Assembly (NCBI RefSeq): GCF_000412635.1 | Contig: NZ_ASTG01000011.1 | Location: 83,855 to 147,854, forward strand | Source: Sphingobium bisphenolivorans | Lineage (GTDB): Bacteria; Pseudomonadota; Alphaproteobacteria; Sphingomonadales; Sphingomonadaceae | Reading direction: 5' to 3' | Length of the DNA: 64,000 nucleotides | In this document: positions 47,319 through 57,540 of the stretch, piece after piece | Layout: each line of letters opens with the position of its first letter | How positions within the stretch are numbered: the first letter of the stretch is position 1 | The notes under the pieces: model-generated | Databases searched by the model: none | The model's input: only the letters and a program-made list of their open reading frames with translations | What the model was told of the DNA's origin: nothing | Program-made: the position numbers and the translations under genes

Positions 47319-48785
47319 ATGAGCATTGAAATCAGCCCGCCGCATGTGGACGAGTTGAAGCCACGCATCGCGGTGATCGGCGTAGGCGGCGCGGGTGGCA
47401 ACGCCATCGCGAACATGATCGCCGCCAATGTCGAGGGTGTGGATTTCATCGTCGCCAATACCGACGCGCAGGCGCTGAATGCCTCGCCCGCCGAACGCCG
47501 CATCCAGCTCGGTCCGCAGATCACCGAGGGCCTGGGCGCCGGTTCGCGTCCGGAAATCGGCAAGGCCGCCGCTGAGGAAACCATCGCCTCGGTCGAGGAT
47601 GCGCTGAACGGGGCGCATATGTGCTTCATCGCCGCCGGCATGGGTGGCGGCACTGGCACCGGCGCTGCCCCCGTCATTGCCAAAGCCGCGCGCGATCGCG
47701 GCATCCTTACCGTTGGTGTCGTGACCAAGCCCTTCACCTTCGAGGGCAACCGCCGCATGAAATCGGCGGAAAGCGGCATCGAGGAACTGCAGAAGCATGT
47801 CGATACCCTTATCGTCATTCCGAACCAGAACCTCTTCCTGATCGCCAACCCCAACACCACCTTCAAGGAAGCCTTCCAGATGGCGGACGAGGTGTTGCAG
47901 CAGGGCGTTCGCGGCATCACCGACCTCATGGTCATGCCGGGCCTCATCAACCTCGACTTCGCCGACGTCCGCTCGGTGATGGGCGAGATGGGCAAGGCGA
48001 TGATGGGCACCGGCGAAGCCGAAGGCGACGGCCGCGCGCTTCAGGCGGCGGAGAAGGCGATCGCCAACCCGCTGCTCGACGGCGTGTCGATGCGCGGCGC
48101 CAAGGGCGTCATCGTGTCCATCGTCGGTGGCGACGACATGCGCCTGATGGAAGTGGACGAGGCTGCGAACCATATCCGCGAACTGGTCGATCCGGACGCG
48201 AACATCATCTGGGGCTCGGCGTTCAACGACGGCCTCAACGGCAAGATCCGCGTGTCGGTGGTCGCCACCGGCATCGATAGCGATGCCGCCGCGAATGCCG
48301 CGCCGCTGACCCAGCCGTTCAGCTTCGCCAGCCGTCCCGCCGTGGCCGTTCCCTCGGCTGCGGCGCCCAAGGCCGCGCCGGCTCCGGCCCCGGCTCCTGC
48401 CCCCGTCGCGGCGCCCGAACCGGAGCCGGAGACGCTGGAGCTTGACGTGCCCGCCGCGCCGGCGCCCGCGCCGTTGGCCCAGCCCGCCCCGGCCCCGGTT
48501 GCAGCCGCCAAGCCCGCACTGTTCGCGCCGGCGCGTCCGGCCGCCGTCTTCTCTGACGAAGACCCGTCCCAGGACGAATTGCTGCTGGGAGCCGAGGAAG
48601 CGGAAGCGCAGCCCGCCCCGGCGGCGGCTCCTGCGCCGCAGGCTGCCCCTCGGGTTGCGACCGGCGGTACGTTGTTCGAGCGCATGGCGGGCCTCACCCG
48701 TGGCGCCGACAAGGGCGCGGCTGCCGGCGACAATGGCGCCGCGACCGACATTCCGCGCTTTCTGAACCGTCAGAGCAACCAGTAA
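47319..48785 (+). CDS. ftsZ: Cell division protein FtsZ
   Basis: Tubulin-like GTPase that builds the Z ring. The G-box GGGTGTG is at 109-115, [10 protein letters not shown] at the start and the T7 loop [11 protein letters not shown] near residue 210. After the core (about residue 320) an Ala/Pro/Glu-rich linker of about 150 residues leads to the conserved C-terminal peptide DIPRFLNRQ. The 109-base gap before it contains TTAACC in CATTAACCTT (about 47260), a CtrA-like half site, but a promoter could not be placed with confidence. Strong terminator after the gene. Confidence 0.97.
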   Translation: MSIEISPPHVDELKPRIAVIGVGGAGGNAIANMIAANVEGVDFIVANTDAQALNASPAERRIQLGPQITEGLGAGSRPEIGKAAAEETIASVEDALNGAHMCFIAAGMGGGTGTGAAPVIAKAARDRGILTVGVVTKPFTFEGNRRMKSAESGIEELQKHVDTLIVIPNQNLFLIANPNTTFKEAFQMADEVLQQGVRGITDLMVMPGLINLDFADVRSVMGEMGKAMMGTGEAEGDGRALQAAEKAIANPLLDGVSMRGAKGVIVSIVGGDDMRLMEVDEAANHIRELVDPDANIIWGSAFNDGLNGKIRVSVVATGIDSDAAANAAPLTQPFSFASRPAVAVPSAAAPKAAPAPAPAPAPVAAPEPEPETLELDVPAAPAPAPLAQPAPAPVAAAKPALFAPARPAAVFSDEDPSQDELLLGAEEAEAQPAPAAAPAPQAAPRVATGGTLFERMAGLTRGADKGAAAGDNGAATDIPRFLNRQSNQ

Positions 48786-48814
48786 AATCGGCGCGGCCAG
48801 CCCGCCCGACAGGA

Positions 48815-48861
48815 AAGCGCGCCCATCGCCTGCCAGAGGCAATCGGGCGCGCTTTTCCTTT
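48815..48861 (+). terminator. Rho-independent terminator after ftsZ
   Basis: AAGCGCGCCC (48815-48824) pairs with GGGCGCGCTT (48845-48854), enclosing a smaller GCCT/AGGC stem, and is followed by TTCCTTT. It marks the end of the division cluster 30 bases after the ftsZ stop. Confidence 0.8.
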
Positions 48862-48905
48862 CCATAAATTTCCCATTCACGCCGCGATCCTATAAAGGGC
48901 ACCTC

Positions 48906-50747
48906 GTGAAACGCTCTATTTTCTGGATTCTCGGCAGCCTGCTGCTGGCAGGCACCGCGCAGGCGCAACCCGGACAGGTTCAGGCGATCCGCCCTTCCGG
49001 CGCAGAAAGTCTCAACCGCCATCTGGCCCGGCTCGCTTCCAATCCACGCGATATTGAGGCGCTGATCGGCGCTGGCGAAGCGGCGCTCACCTTGGACGAC
49101 ACACGGGCCGCAGCCGGTTTCTTCGCGCGCGCTGACACGCTGCAACCCAATAATGCGCGGGTGAAGGCGGGCCTCGGCCGGGTCATGCTGAACAATCAGA
49201 ACCCCGCCGAAGCGCTGCGCATGTTCGACCAGGCGGTGCGCGCTGGCCTGCCGGAAACCACGATCCTTGGCGATCGCGCCATCGCGCGCGACATGACCGG
49301 CGATCAGGCGGGAGCGCAGCGTGATTATCAGGCCGCGCTGCAACGCACGCCGGACGATCCCGAACTCATTCAGCGCTACGCGGCTTCGCTGGGCATTTCG
49401 GGTCAGGTGGACGCGGCGGAACGGGTGCTCAAACCCTTGCTCTACAAGAGCGATCGCGCCGCGTGGCGCTATCGTGCGTTCATCCTCGCCATGAACAATC
49501 GTCAGGCCGAAGCGAAGAAGATCGCGGAACAGACTCTGCCGCAGCAGCTGGCGAGCGCGCTTCTGCCCTATATGCAGAAGATGCCCTATCTGACGCCCGC
49601 GCAGAAGGCGGCAGCGGTCAATTTCGGCCATTTCCCGGCAAGGGTAGGAACGCAGATTGCCGCGGTCACGCCCACGCCGGCACCGTCCGTGCCACCCTTG
49701 GCCGCCCAGCAGCCCAACAGGCCCGTCGCCGCACCGCGCGCGACCGTCGCCGACCAGCCTGTTCGGCAGTCGCGCAATGGCCGGTCTGAGCGAGCATCCC
49801 CCGCCGTTCCGACGCCTTCGACGCGATCGCCGATTCAGTGGACGCAGACGCAGCCCGTGCCAAGGCAGCCGGCCCCCACTCAAGCCGTGACCGCTCGCCA
49901 GAGCGCGTCGCCCTCAACGCAGCCGCCCGCGCAACCACTCGCCTCGACCACATCACGCGGCGTACAGGGGCCGCCCGCACCGGCTTTCGAGACGGTCCCC
50001 GCACCTTCGATGACCACCAGCCCGGCGCCGAGCCAGCTTAACGCCATCACTCTGGCGCAGGCATCGGCGCCTCGTCAGGATCAGCCGATGCCGGCAAGCG
50101 CTGCGCCATCTGTCCCGGCGGCCCCCACTCCGGCTGCCGCCGCACCTGCTCCGGCTCCAGCCACCGCTCCAGCAGCGCCGGCCCCTGCTCAGCAAGCGAT
50201 CAATCCGGAAGTCACGCGCAGCCTGGCAGACATCATCCACGCTATCGACGTGCCCGATACCGAACGCCAGCCGAACGTGGCCGCCGTCGATCTAGCCGAG
50301 GTCGCAGCGCTCCAGGCCAGGCGCCGTGCCGAACGAGAGGCGACGGCCGCCGCTGCCGCAGACAAGGCCAAGAAAGCGGCCGCCGCCAAGGCGAAGGCGG
50401 AAGCGGACGCCAAGGCCAAGCAGCTGGCCGAGGAAAAGAAAAAGGCGGCCGAGGAAAAGGCGCGCCTCGCCGCCAATCCCGCGCGCAACTGGCTGCAGGT
50501 CGGCACCGGCGCCAATAAGGGCGCGCTCGCCTTCACGATGAAGGGGCTGCGCAAGAAATATGACTCCCTCGAGCCGCAGGATGCCTGGGTCGCGGGCTGG
50601 GGCCGCACCAACCGTCTGCTGGTGGGGCCGTTCGCCAGCTTCACCCGCGCAAAGACGCTGGAGGACAAGCTGAAGGCAGCGGGAGCGGACGTGTTCGCCT
50701 GGAAAAGCGACGCGGGAGAGGTGGTCGAACGGCTGCCCGCCAATTGA
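48906..50747 (+). CDS. TPR and SPOR domain protein
   Basis: A 613-residue exported protein. A signal peptide is cleaved after AQA (residue 20). Residues about 30-230 form TPR-like helical repeats ([56 protein letters not shown]). A Pro/Ala/Thr/Gln-rich linker (about 240-430) leads to a Lys/Ala-rich coiled segment (about 475-520) and a C-terminal SPOR domain ([21 protein letters not shown] to [10 protein letters not shown]). It starts at GTG 48906 with AAAGGG upstream. SPOR domains target septal peptidoglycan, so a role near the divisome is inferred. Confidence 0.82.
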   Translation: MKRSIFWILGSLLLAGTAQAQPGQVQAIRPSGAESLNRHLARLASNPRDIEALIGAGEAALTLDDTRAAAGFFARADTLQPNNARVKAGLGRVMLNNQNPAEALRMFDQAVRAGLPETTILGDRAIARDMTGDQAGAQRDYQAALQRTPDDPELIQRYAASLGISGQVDAAERVLKPLLYKSDRAAWRYRAFILAMNNRQAEAKKIAEQTLPQQLASALLPYMQKMPYLTPAQKAAAVNFGHFPARVGTQIAAVTPTPAPSVPPLAAQQPNRPVAAPRATVADQPVRQSRNGRSERASPAVPTPSTRSPIQWTQTQPVPRQPAPTQAVTARQSASPSTQPPAQPLASTTSRGVQGPPAPAFETVPAPSMTTSPAPSQLNAITLAQASAPRQDQPMPASAAPSVPAAPTPAAAAPAPAPATAPAAPAPAQQAINPEVTRSLADIIHAIDVPDTERQPNVAAVDLAEVAALQARRRAEREATAAAAADKAKKAAAAKAKAEADAKAKQLAEEKKKAAEEKARLAANPARNWLQVGTGANKGALAFTMKGLRKKYDSLEPQDAWVAGWGRTNRLLVGPFASFTRAKTLEDKLKAAGADVFAWKSDAGEVVERLPAN

Positions 50748-50757
50748 GGGCAACGGC

Positions 50758-51915
50758 ATGACGACGCTCGCGCCCTATGCCTCGCATCCGGACCGGAGCC
50801 GGGGGCGGCTGCACCCAGAACCGGGCGGCGAGATGCGCGGCCCCCGCGACATGTTCCAGCGGGATCGCGACCGGATCATCCACTCCATCGCGTTTCGCCG
50901 TCTGCGCCACAAGACGCAGGTCTTCGTCTCGCCCGATGGCGACCATTTCCGCGTCCGGCTGACCCATAGTCTGGAGGTGGCACAGATCGGCCGCACCACG
51001 GCCCGGACGCTCGGGCTGAACGAGGATCTGACCGAAGCGCTTTGCCTCGCCCATGATATCGGCCATCCGCCCTTCGGCCACGCGGGGGAGGATGCGCTGG
51101 AGGCGTTGCTGGACGACCATGGCGGCTTCGATCACAATGCCCACACGCTGCGCACGCTGATGCTGCTGGAAAGTCCCTATCCGCTGTTCCGGGGCCTCAA
51201 CCTCAGCTGGGAAATGCTGGAAGGGTTGGCGAAGCATAATGGCCCTGTCGATCATCCGGGCTGGGCGATGCAGGAGGTGGACGCGCTGTTCCCGCTCGAC
51301 CTCACCAGCCACGCCTCGCTGGAGGCGCAGCTGGCGGCCATCGCGGACGACATCGCCTACGACAATCACGACATCGACGATGGCCTGCGCGCCGGGCTGC
51401 TGAGCCTCGACGATCTGCTCACCGTGCCGCTGGTCCGGCGCTGTTGGGAGGGGGTGCGTGCCCGCTATCCCGATATCCCGTCCGACCGGCTGCTGCGCGA
51501 ACTGGTGAGGGAGCAGATCGGCGTCATGGCAAATGATCTGATCGCCGCAACCCGCGCGAACATCGCGGCATCGGGCGTCGAGACGGCGGACGATGTGCGC
51601 ATCCTCGGCCGCACGCTGGTCTGCTTCTCGCCTGAACTGGCGGCGCAGGAGCGGGAACTCAAGCGCTTCATGTATGCCTCGCTCTACCATCACCCCTCTC
51701 AGCTGGCAGCCGCCAACAGGGCGCGGGTGATCGTCACCGACCTGTTCCGCGCCTATCAGTCCAACCCTCGGCTGCTGCCCGAAGAGTGGCGCAACTTCTG
51801 TCCGGCAGCGGAGCCGCAGCGGAGCCGCCACATAGCCGACTTCATCGCCGGCATGACCGACCGCTACGCCGAAAAGTGCCACAGCGACATTTTTGGCGAA
51901 CTGGCACTCAGCTGA
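50758..51915 (+). CDS. dgt: Deoxyguanosinetriphosphate triphosphohydrolase-like protein
   Basis: HD-domain dNTP triphosphohydrolase, 385 residues. The metal site is complete: H70 in RLTHSLEV, H99-D100 in [15 protein letters not shown] and a later D in [36 protein letters not shown] is the N-terminal family mark. Ten bases after the TPR-SPOR gene. Exact nucleotide preference is unknown. Confidence 0.92.
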   Translation: MTTLAPYASHPDRSRGRLHPEPGGEMRGPRDMFQRDRDRIIHSIAFRRLRHKTQVFVSPDGDHFRVRLTHSLEVAQIGRTTARTLGLNEDLTEALCLAHDIGHPPFGHAGEDALEALLDDHGGFDHNAHTLRTLMLLESPYPLFRGLNLSWEMLEGLAKHNGPVDHPGWAMQEVDALFPLDLTSHASLEAQLAAIADDIAYDNHDIDDGLRAGLLSLDDLLTVPLVRRCWEGVRARYPDIPSDRLLRELVREQIGVMANDLIAATRANIAASGVETADDVRILGRTLVCFSPELAAQERELKRFMYASLYHHPSQLAAANRARVIVTDLFRAYQSNPRLLPEEWRNFCPAAEPQRSRHIADFIAGMTDRYAEKCHSDIFGELALS

Positions 51916-52003
51916 GCAACCCGATTTGGGCAATTGACGCCGCCTATGCTTTCCCGCAATGCGGGGGTGTCGCCGCTGACCGAGGATTCGGTTATCGGAC
52001 TTG

Positions 52004-52200
52004 ATGCGGGAGAGCATGGGAAGCCTTTCAGGCCGTCCCGTCGCCGAAGGAGCAACCGCCCCGGAATCTCTCAGGCCAAAGGACCGCATCATGGGCAGGC
52101 ACTCTGGAAAGCGGACGGGGTAACGCCGTCCCACCGAAGGGGTAAGCCATCCGGCCGCTTGGCTGGTGGTCAAAGCTCTCAGGTTCCGTGACAGAGGGGG
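52004..52200 (+). promoter_or_regulatory. Tandem glycine riboswitch upstream of gcvT
   Basis: The 361-base gap before gcvT holds two glycine aptamers. The first runs from GCGGGAGAGC (about 52006) through GCCGAAGGAGCAA and CTCTCAGGCCAAAGGACCGC to CTCTGGAAAGC (about 52112). The second follows without a gap from CGGACGGGG through ACCGAAGGGGTAAGCC and CTCTCAGG to about 52200. A 76-base stretch then leads to the gcvT start; it contains the palindrome GTCCGATCATCGGAC (52216-52230). Two aptamers and position before gcvT match the known glycine-activated arrangement. The stretch 51916-52003 shows only a TTGACG box near 51934. Confidence 0.92.
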
Positions 52201-52276
52201 TGGCAGACGCTTGGGGTCCGATCATCGGACATCCGCGTTTGTCGCCGATAACCCTTCACGGAAAGGCTGCCCTCTC

Positions 52277-53428
52277 ATGTCCGGCAATGACGACATTACC
52301 CATCTCGAAGAAGAATTGCCGCTGCAGGAGCTGCCGCTGGACGCCTGGCATCGCGCCATGGGCGCGCGCATGGTCGGTTTTGCGGGCTATCACATGCCGA
52401 TCCAGTATGAAGGCATCATGGCCGAGCACACCTGGACGCGCGAGCATGCGGGCCTGTTCGACGTCAGCCATATGGGCCAGCTCACCTTTTCGGGCGAGGG
52501 CGTGGACGAGGCGCTGGAAATCCTGCTGCCGAGCGACATCAAGGGCCTGAAGCCCTTTCGCCAGCGCTATTCCATGCTGCTCGACGAAGAGGGCGGCATC
52601 CTGGACGATCTGATGGTGTCGCGGATGGGCGGGAACGCCTTTGAAGGCGCGGCTATCTACATGGTGGTCAACGGTGCGACCAAATATGACGATATCGGCT
52701 GGATGATCGAGCATCTGCCCGACGAGGTCGTGATGAACCATATGGACGAGCAGGCGCTGCTCGCGCTCCAGGGACCGGAAGCGGGTGAGGCGCTGGCTGG
52801 CCTGATCCCTGAAACAGCCGATCTCCTCTTCATGCAGTCCGGCCTCTTCACCTGGCGCAGTGTCCCGCTGTGGATCAGCCGGTCGGGTTATACCGGCGAG
52901 GACGGGTTCGAGATCAGCATTTCCGCCGAGGACGTGACGCTGCTGGCCGATGCGCTTTGCGAACTGCCGCAGGTGAAGCCGATCGGCCTCGGCGCGCGCG
53001 ACTCCTTGCGGCTGGAGGCGGGACTGCCGCTCTACGGCCATGACCTGACGCCTGCGGTCAGCGCGATCGGCGCTGATCTCGGCTTTGCGATCCAGAAGCG
53101 CCGGCGCGAGGAGGGGGGCTTCATCGGCCATGCTCGCGTGTTGAAGGAACTGGCGGACGGGCCTGGCTCCAGGCGCGTCGGCCTCAAGATCGAAGGCCGG
53201 CTGCCGGCGCGCGAGGGCGCGCCGATCTATGCGGGGGCTGCGAAGGTGGGCGAAGTCACTTCCGGCGGTTTCGCGCCGACCGTGGGCGCGCCGATCGCCA
53301 TGGGCTGGGTCAGCCTGCCGCACAGCGCTCTCGATACCGCGCTGGAAATCGAGGTCCGCGGCAAGCGGATCGCCGCCTCCGTGGCGTCGATGCCGTTCGT
53401 GCCGCACCGCTACCGCCGCAAGGCCTGA
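52277..53428 (+). CDS. gcvT: Glycine cleavage T protein (aminomethyltransferase)
   Basis: Tetrahydrofolate-dependent subunit that releases ammonia and forms methylene-THF from the aminomethyl-lipoyl H protein. 383 residues; [43 protein letters not shown] and [20 protein letters not shown] are all present. The ATG at 52277 is the first consistent with family starts; an in-frame reading upstream runs into the riboswitch. First gene of the gcv operon, preceded by a glycine riboswitch. Confidence 0.95.
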   Translation: MSGNDDITHLEEELPLQELPLDAWHRAMGARMVGFAGYHMPIQYEGIMAEHTWTREHAGLFDVSHMGQLTFSGEGVDEALEILLPSDIKGLKPFRQRYSMLLDEEGGILDDLMVSRMGGNAFEGAAIYMVVNGATKYDDIGWMIEHLPDEVVMNHMDEQALLALQGPEAGEALAGLIPETADLLFMQSGLFTWRSVPLWISRSGYTGEDGFEISISAEDVTLLADALCELPQVKPIGLGARDSLRLEAGLPLYGHDLTPAVSAIGADLGFAIQKRRREEGGFIGHARVLKELADGPGSRRVGLKIEGRLPAREGAPIYAGAAKVGEVTSGGFAPTVGAPIAMGWVSLPHSALDTALEIEVRGKRIAASVASMPFVPHRYRRKA

Positions 53429-53454
53429 TCAACTTTTCTCAAGGGGAGTATTTC

Positions 53455-53826
53455 ATGAGCCGCTATTTCACCGACGAACATGAATGGATCGATGTCGAGG
53501 GCGAAATCGCCACGGTGGGCATCACCGACTATGCGCAGGAGCAACTGGGCGACATCGTCTTCGTCGAGCTGCCCGCCGAAGGCACCACCTTCGAAAAGGG
53601 TGACGACGCTGCTGTCGTGGAATCAGTCAAGGCCGCGTCCGATGTCTATGCGCCGATCTCCGGCGAAGTGGTCGAAACCAACGGCGCGCTGGAGGACGAA
53701 CCCGCGCTGGTGAACAGCGACGCCGAGGAGGATGGCTGGTTCTTCAAGCTGCGCGTCACGGATGCGAGCGAGCTGGAAGGCCTGATGAACGACGCTGCCT
53801 ACAAGAAGTTCGTCGCGAGCCTTTGA
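53455..53826 (+). CDS. gcvH: Glycine cleavage H protein
   Basis: Lipoyl carrier of the glycine cleavage system. 123 residues; [37 protein letters not shown] and the lipoylated lysine K59 in [11 protein letters not shown]. 26 bases after gcvT with AAGGGGAG upstream. Confidence 0.97.
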   Translation: MSRYFTDEHEWIDVEGEIATVGITDYAQEQLGDIVFVELPAEGTTFEKGDDAAVVESVKAASDVYAPISGEVVETNGALEDEPALVNSDAEEDGWFFKLRVTDASELEGLMNDAAYKKFVASL

Positions 53827-53833
53827 TTAACAA

Positions 53834-53861
53834 CGTCATCCCCGCCTTCGCGGGGGTGACG
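53834..53861. repeat. REP-like palindrome between gcvH and gcvPA
   Basis: CGTCATCCCCGC and GCGGGGGTGACG, a 12-bp stem with one T-G pair and a 4-base loop, eight bases after gcvH. If read in frame it would extend gcvPA upstream with [11 protein letters not shown], the typical translated trace of such repeats; that extension is not used. It may protect or separate the upstream mRNA. Confidence 0.7.
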
Positions 53862-53876
53862 AAACGGGACAATATC

Positions 53877-55235
53877 ATGCGCTACCTACCCCTTACCGAC
53901 AGCGACCGGCAGGAGATGCTCTCCGTCATCGGTGCGGCCTCGGTCGATGACCTGTTTGTCGACGTTCCCGCCGAAGCCCGTCTTTCCGACAAGATCGCCG
54001 GCCTGCCCGATCATGCCAGCGAACTGGCGGTCGAGCGCCACATGGCGGCGCTGGCGCGGCAAAATCTGTCGGCAGGGGAGGCGCCCTTCTTTCTCGGCGC
54101 AGGCGCGTACAAGCACCATGTCCCCGCCAGCGTCGATCACCTGATCCAGCGCGGCGAGTTCCTGACCGCCTACACCCCTTATCAGCCCGAAATTGCGCAG
54201 GGCACGCTCCAGGTGCTGTTCGAATTCCAGACGCAGGTGGCGCGCCTGCTTGGCTGCGACGTCGCCAACGCGTCGATGTATGACGGCTCGACCGCTTGCT
54301 GGGAAGCGATCGGCATGGCCCGCCGCATCACCAAGCGCGGCAAGGCAATCCTGTCCTCGGGCCTGCACCCACATTATGTTTCCGTCGCCAACACCATGGC
54401 GAGATTCACCGGCGACGCGCTGGTGCATGAAGCGCCGACCCTGGACGCCGCGACCGACATCGATGCGCTGATCGCCGGGATCGACAAGGACACGAGCTGC
54501 GTCGTCGTGCAATATCCCGACATTCTTGGCCGCATCGCCGACCTCACCCCGCTTGCCGAGGCCGCGCATGCCGCAGGCGCTCTGCTGGTTGCTGTCGTGA
54601 CGGAGCCGGTGGCTCTGGGCGCGATAAAGGCGCCGGGCCATATGGGCGCTGACATTGTCGTCGGCGAGGGCCAGTCGATCGGCGTCGGCCTGCAATTCGG
54701 CGGACCCTATCTCGGCCTCTTCGCGTGCAAGCAGAAATATGTCCGCCAGATGCCGGGCCGGCTCTGCGGCGAGACGGTGGACGCGGCGGGCAAGCGCGGT
54801 TTCGTGCTGACCCTTTCGACGCGCGAGCAGCATATCCGTCGCGAGAAGGCCACCTCGAACATCTGTACCAATTCGGGCCTTTGCGCGCTGGCCTTCAGCA
54901 TCCACATGACCTTGCTGGGGGAGAGAGGCCTGCGCGAGCTGGCGGCGCTCAATCATGGCCTCGCTGTGCAGGCGGCCGACCGTCTGGCGCGGGTGCCGGG
55001 CGTGAAGCTGCTCAACGAGAGCTTCTTCAACGAGTTCACGCTGATCCTGTCGAAGGACGCGCGCGAAGTCGTCCGCAACCTTGCCGACAAGGGCGTGCTG
55101 GGTGGTGTGTCGCTCGGCCGTCTGTTCCCGGACGCGCCGCAGATCGGCAATGGCCTGGTCGTCGCGGTGACGGAAACGGTGACGGCGGAGGATGTTGAAG
55201 TGTTGGCGAAGGCGCTTGAGGAGGAACTGGCATGA
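53877..55235 (+). CDS. gcvPA: Glycine dehydrogenase (decarboxylating) subunit 1
   Basis: N-terminal half of the split P protein, which decarboxylates glycine with PLP. 452 residues from ATG 53877. Motifs include [49 protein letters not shown] and [17 protein letters not shown]. Overlaps gcvPB by ATGA. Needs gcvPB for activity; the PLP lysine is in the partner. Confidence 0.95.
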   Translation: MRYLPLTDSDRQEMLSVIGAASVDDLFVDVPAEARLSDKIAGLPDHASELAVERHMAALARQNLSAGEAPFFLGAGAYKHHVPASVDHLIQRGEFLTAYTPYQPEIAQGTLQVLFEFQTQVARLLGCDVANASMYDGSTACWEAIGMARRITKRGKAILSSGLHPHYVSVANTMARFTGDALVHEAPTLDAATDIDALIAGIDKDTSCVVVQYPDILGRIADLTPLAEAAHAAGALLVAVVTEPVALGAIKAPGHMGADIVVGEGQSIGVGLQFGGPYLGLFACKQKYVRQMPGRLCGETVDAAGKRGFVLTLSTREQHIRREKATSNICTNSGLCALAFSIHMTLLGERGLRELAALNHGLAVQAADRLARVPGVKLLNESFFNEFTLILSKDAREVVRNLADKGVLGGVSLGRLFPDAPQIGNGLVVAVTETVTAEDVEVLAKALEEELA

Positions 55236-56803
55236 CCATGCTGAAGGAAGGCCGCCCCACCGCCCCGCAGGCGGTGACCGAAACCGCCAGCATCCCCGCA
55301 ACCGCCACGGGCAACCGCGCGCTGATGCTGGAAGAAGCGCTGATCTTCGAGATCGGATCGACCGACACGACCGGTGTTGATTTGGCCGACGCGCCCAAGG
55401 TGGAAAGCCGCCTCGGCAATCTCGCCCGCGCCGATAGCATCGGCCTGCCCGGCCTGTCGGAGCAGGAAACGGTGCGCCATTACACCCGCCTCAGCCGCCA
55501 GAATTATGCCATCGACCTTGGCCTGTTCCCGCTCGGCTCCTGCACGATGAAGCACAATCCGCGCCTCAACGAGAAGGTGGCGCGGATGCCCGGTTTCGCC
55601 GATCTTCACCCGCTTAGCCCCCAGTCGACGGTGCAGGGTGCGCTGGCGGTGATCCATGAACTGGCGGAATGGCTGGTCAAGCTCACCGGCATGCATTCGG
55701 TCGCGATGAGCCCCAAGGCGGGGGCGCATGGCGAATTGTGCGGCCTGCTCGCGATCCGCGCGGCGCTGGAGGCACGCGGGGACGCCCGCAGTGTCATCCT
55801 TGTCCCTGAAAGCGCCCACGGCACCAACCCCGCGACCGCCGCCTTCTGCGGCTACAAGGTCGAGGATATCCCCGCGACCCCGGATGGACGCGTCGACCGG
55901 GCAGCTCTGAAAGCCCGGCTCGGCCCCGACGTGGCAGCGGTGATGATCACCAATCCCAATACGTGCGGCCTGTTCGAGCGCGACATGAAGACGATTTCCG
56001 AGGCGGTCCATGCCGCGGGCGCCTTCGTCTATTGCGACGGCGCGAACTTCAACGCCATTGTCGGCCGCGTCCGCCCCGGCGATCTCGGCGTCGACGCCAT
56101 GCACATCAACCTGCACAAGACCTTCTCGACGCCCCATGGCGGCGGCGGCCCCGGCTCTGGTCCCGTGGTGCTGAGCCAAGCGCTCACGCCCTTCGCGCCG
56201 CTGCCGTTCGTGGAACGCCAAGGCGACAAGTTCGTGCTGATCGAGGAGGAGACGGCGGACGAGCATCACGCCGCCAGCTTCGGCCGCATGGTCGCCTTCC
56301 ACGGCCAGATGGGCATGTTCACCCGCGCGCTCACCTACATCCTCAGCCATGGCGCGGACGGCCTGCGCCAGGTCGCGAGCGACGCGGTGCTGAACGCCAA
56401 CTATATCCTGCGCAGCCTTGACGACGTGCTGGACGCGCCCTTCGGGTCGAGCGGCCCCTGCATGCATGAGGCGCTGTTCAGCGACAAGGGGCTGGCCGAG
56501 GGGTTTACCACGCTCGACATCGCCAAGGGGTTGATCGACGAGGGCTTTCACCCAATGACCATGTATTTTCCGCTGGTCGTCCATGGCGCGATGCTGGTCG
56601 AACCGACCGAGACGGAAAGCAAGGCCGCGCTCGATCAGTTTATCCTGGCGCTGCGGAGCCTCGCCGGACGCGCCAAGGCGGGGGATGAGGCGCTGAAGGG
56701 CGCACCCTATTTCGCTCCGCGCCGCCGGCTCGACGAGACGTTGGCCGCGCGCAAGCCGGTCCTGACATGGACCGAGCCCACACAGGCGGAAGCGGCGGAA
56801 TGA
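55232..56803 (+). CDS. gcvPB: Glycine dehydrogenase (decarboxylating) subunit 2
   Basis: C-terminal half of the split P protein carrying the PLP lysine, in [21 protein letters not shown] (about residue 295). 523 residues; [18 protein letters not shown] and [16 protein letters not shown] are present. Its end overlaps the next gene by ATGA. Confidence 0.95.
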   Translation: MTMLKEGRPTAPQAVTETASIPATATGNRALMLEEALIFEIGSTDTTGVDLADAPKVESRLGNLARADSIGLPGLSEQETVRHYTRLSRQNYAIDLGLFPLGSCTMKHNPRLNEKVARMPGFADLHPLSPQSTVQGALAVIHELAEWLVKLTGMHSVAMSPKAGAHGELCGLLAIRAALEARGDARSVILVPESAHGTNPATAAFCGYKVEDIPATPDGRVDRAALKARLGPDVAAVMITNPNTCGLFERDMKTISEAVHAAGAFVYCDGANFNAIVGRVRPGDLGVDAMHINLHKTFSTPHGGGGPGSGPVVLSQALTPFAPLPFVERQGDKFVLIEEETADEHHAASFGRMVAFHGQMGMFTRALTYILSHGADGLRQVASDAVLNANYILRSLDDVLDAPFGSSGPCMHEALFSDKGLAEGFTTLDIAKGLIDEGFHPMTMYFPLVVHGAMLVEPTETESKAALDQFILALRSLAGRAKAGDEALKGAPYFAPRRRLDETLAARKPVLTWTEPTQAEAAE

Positions 56804-57444
56804 CGGCCGGGCCGGAGCCGTGGGAACTCGGTTCCGGCGCCACCGCCGCACAGAAGCGCTATGCCCCCGCCACGGAGCGCAACCGTGACGCTATCCTCGC
56901 CATCCTCCGCGAGGAACTGCCGCCATCCGGCCTCGTGCTGGAGGTGGCGAGCGGCAGCGGTGAGCATGTGGTCCACTTCGCCGCGGGACTCCCTGAGCTC
57001 GAATGGCAGCCGAGCGATCCCGATCCGGCGGCGCTCGCCTCGATTTCGGCATGGAGTGCTGAAGCCGGCCTCGCGAACATCCGCCCGCCCATCCGGCTGG
57101 ATGCGGCCGCCGACTGGCCGATCACGCACGCCGATGCGGTGCTCTGCATCAACATGGTCCATATCAGTCCCTGGGCTGCGACCGTCGGGTTGATGAAGGG
57201 GGCAGGAGCGTTGCTCGCGTCCGGCGGCCTTCTCTACCTCTACGGTCCCTATCTGCGCGACGGCAGGGAAACGGCGCCGAGCAACGCCGCCTTTGACGCT
57301 TCGCTGAAGGCGCGTGATCCGCGGTGGGGATTGCGCAAGGTGGAAGAGGTCATTGCAGCGGCGGAGGCGGAAGGGCTGAGGTTCCAGCGCTTGATCGAAA
57401 TGCCTGCAAACAATCTGTCCTTGATATTCAGGCGGCAGCCTTGA
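56800..57444 (+). CDS. DUF938-type SAM-dependent methyltransferase
   Basis: A 214-residue class I methyltransferase-like protein. It starts with QKRYAPATERNRDAILAILRE, the DUF938 hallmark, followed by VLEVASGSGEHVVHFA (AdoMet loop, about 47-62), and NMVHISPWAATVGLM and LYGPYLRDGRETAPSNAAFD. The substrate is unknown. The ATG overlaps the gcvPB stop, so it is cotranscribed with glycine cleavage genes. Confidence 0.82.
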   Translation: MTAGPEPWELGSGATAAQKRYAPATERNRDAILAILREELPPSGLVLEVASGSGEHVVHFAAGLPELEWQPSDPDPAALASISAWSAEAGLANIRPPIRLDAAADWPITHADAVLCINMVHISPWAATVGLMKGAGALLASGGLLYLYGPYLRDGRETAPSNAAFDASLKARDPRWGLRKVEEVIAAAEAEGLRFQRLIEMPANNLSLIFRRQP

Positions 57445-57449
57445 AAGTC

Positions 57450-57520
57450 GTTCGTGCTCCTGCGAAGGCAGGAGCACAGTCCAAACGCCGGAACTGGGCT
57501 CCTGCCTCCGCAGGAGCACG
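57450..57520. repeat. REPIN-like pair of inverted palindromes
   Basis: Two palindromes face each other: GTGCTCCTGC, GAAG, GCAGGAGCAC (57454-57477, 10-bp perfect stem) and GCTCCTGC, CTCC, GCAGGAGC (57498-57517). The whole block is itself an inverted repeat centred near 57485 (TCGTGCTCCTGCG at one end, CGCAGGAGCACGA at the other), the REPIN arrangement. It fills the gap between the methyltransferase and the next gene. Confidence 0.7.
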
Positions 57521-57540
57521 ATATGCTCTCAGCAGGACCG

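Noticed and set aside
47310..49883. 857-residue open frame on the minus strand
   Set aside because: Antisense to ftsZ and the TPR-SPOR gene; glycine/arginine-rich translation without motifs.
53823..53876. 18-codon upstream extension of gcvPA
   Set aside because: Encoded by the REP palindrome (VIPAFAGVT) and unlike the family N-terminus.
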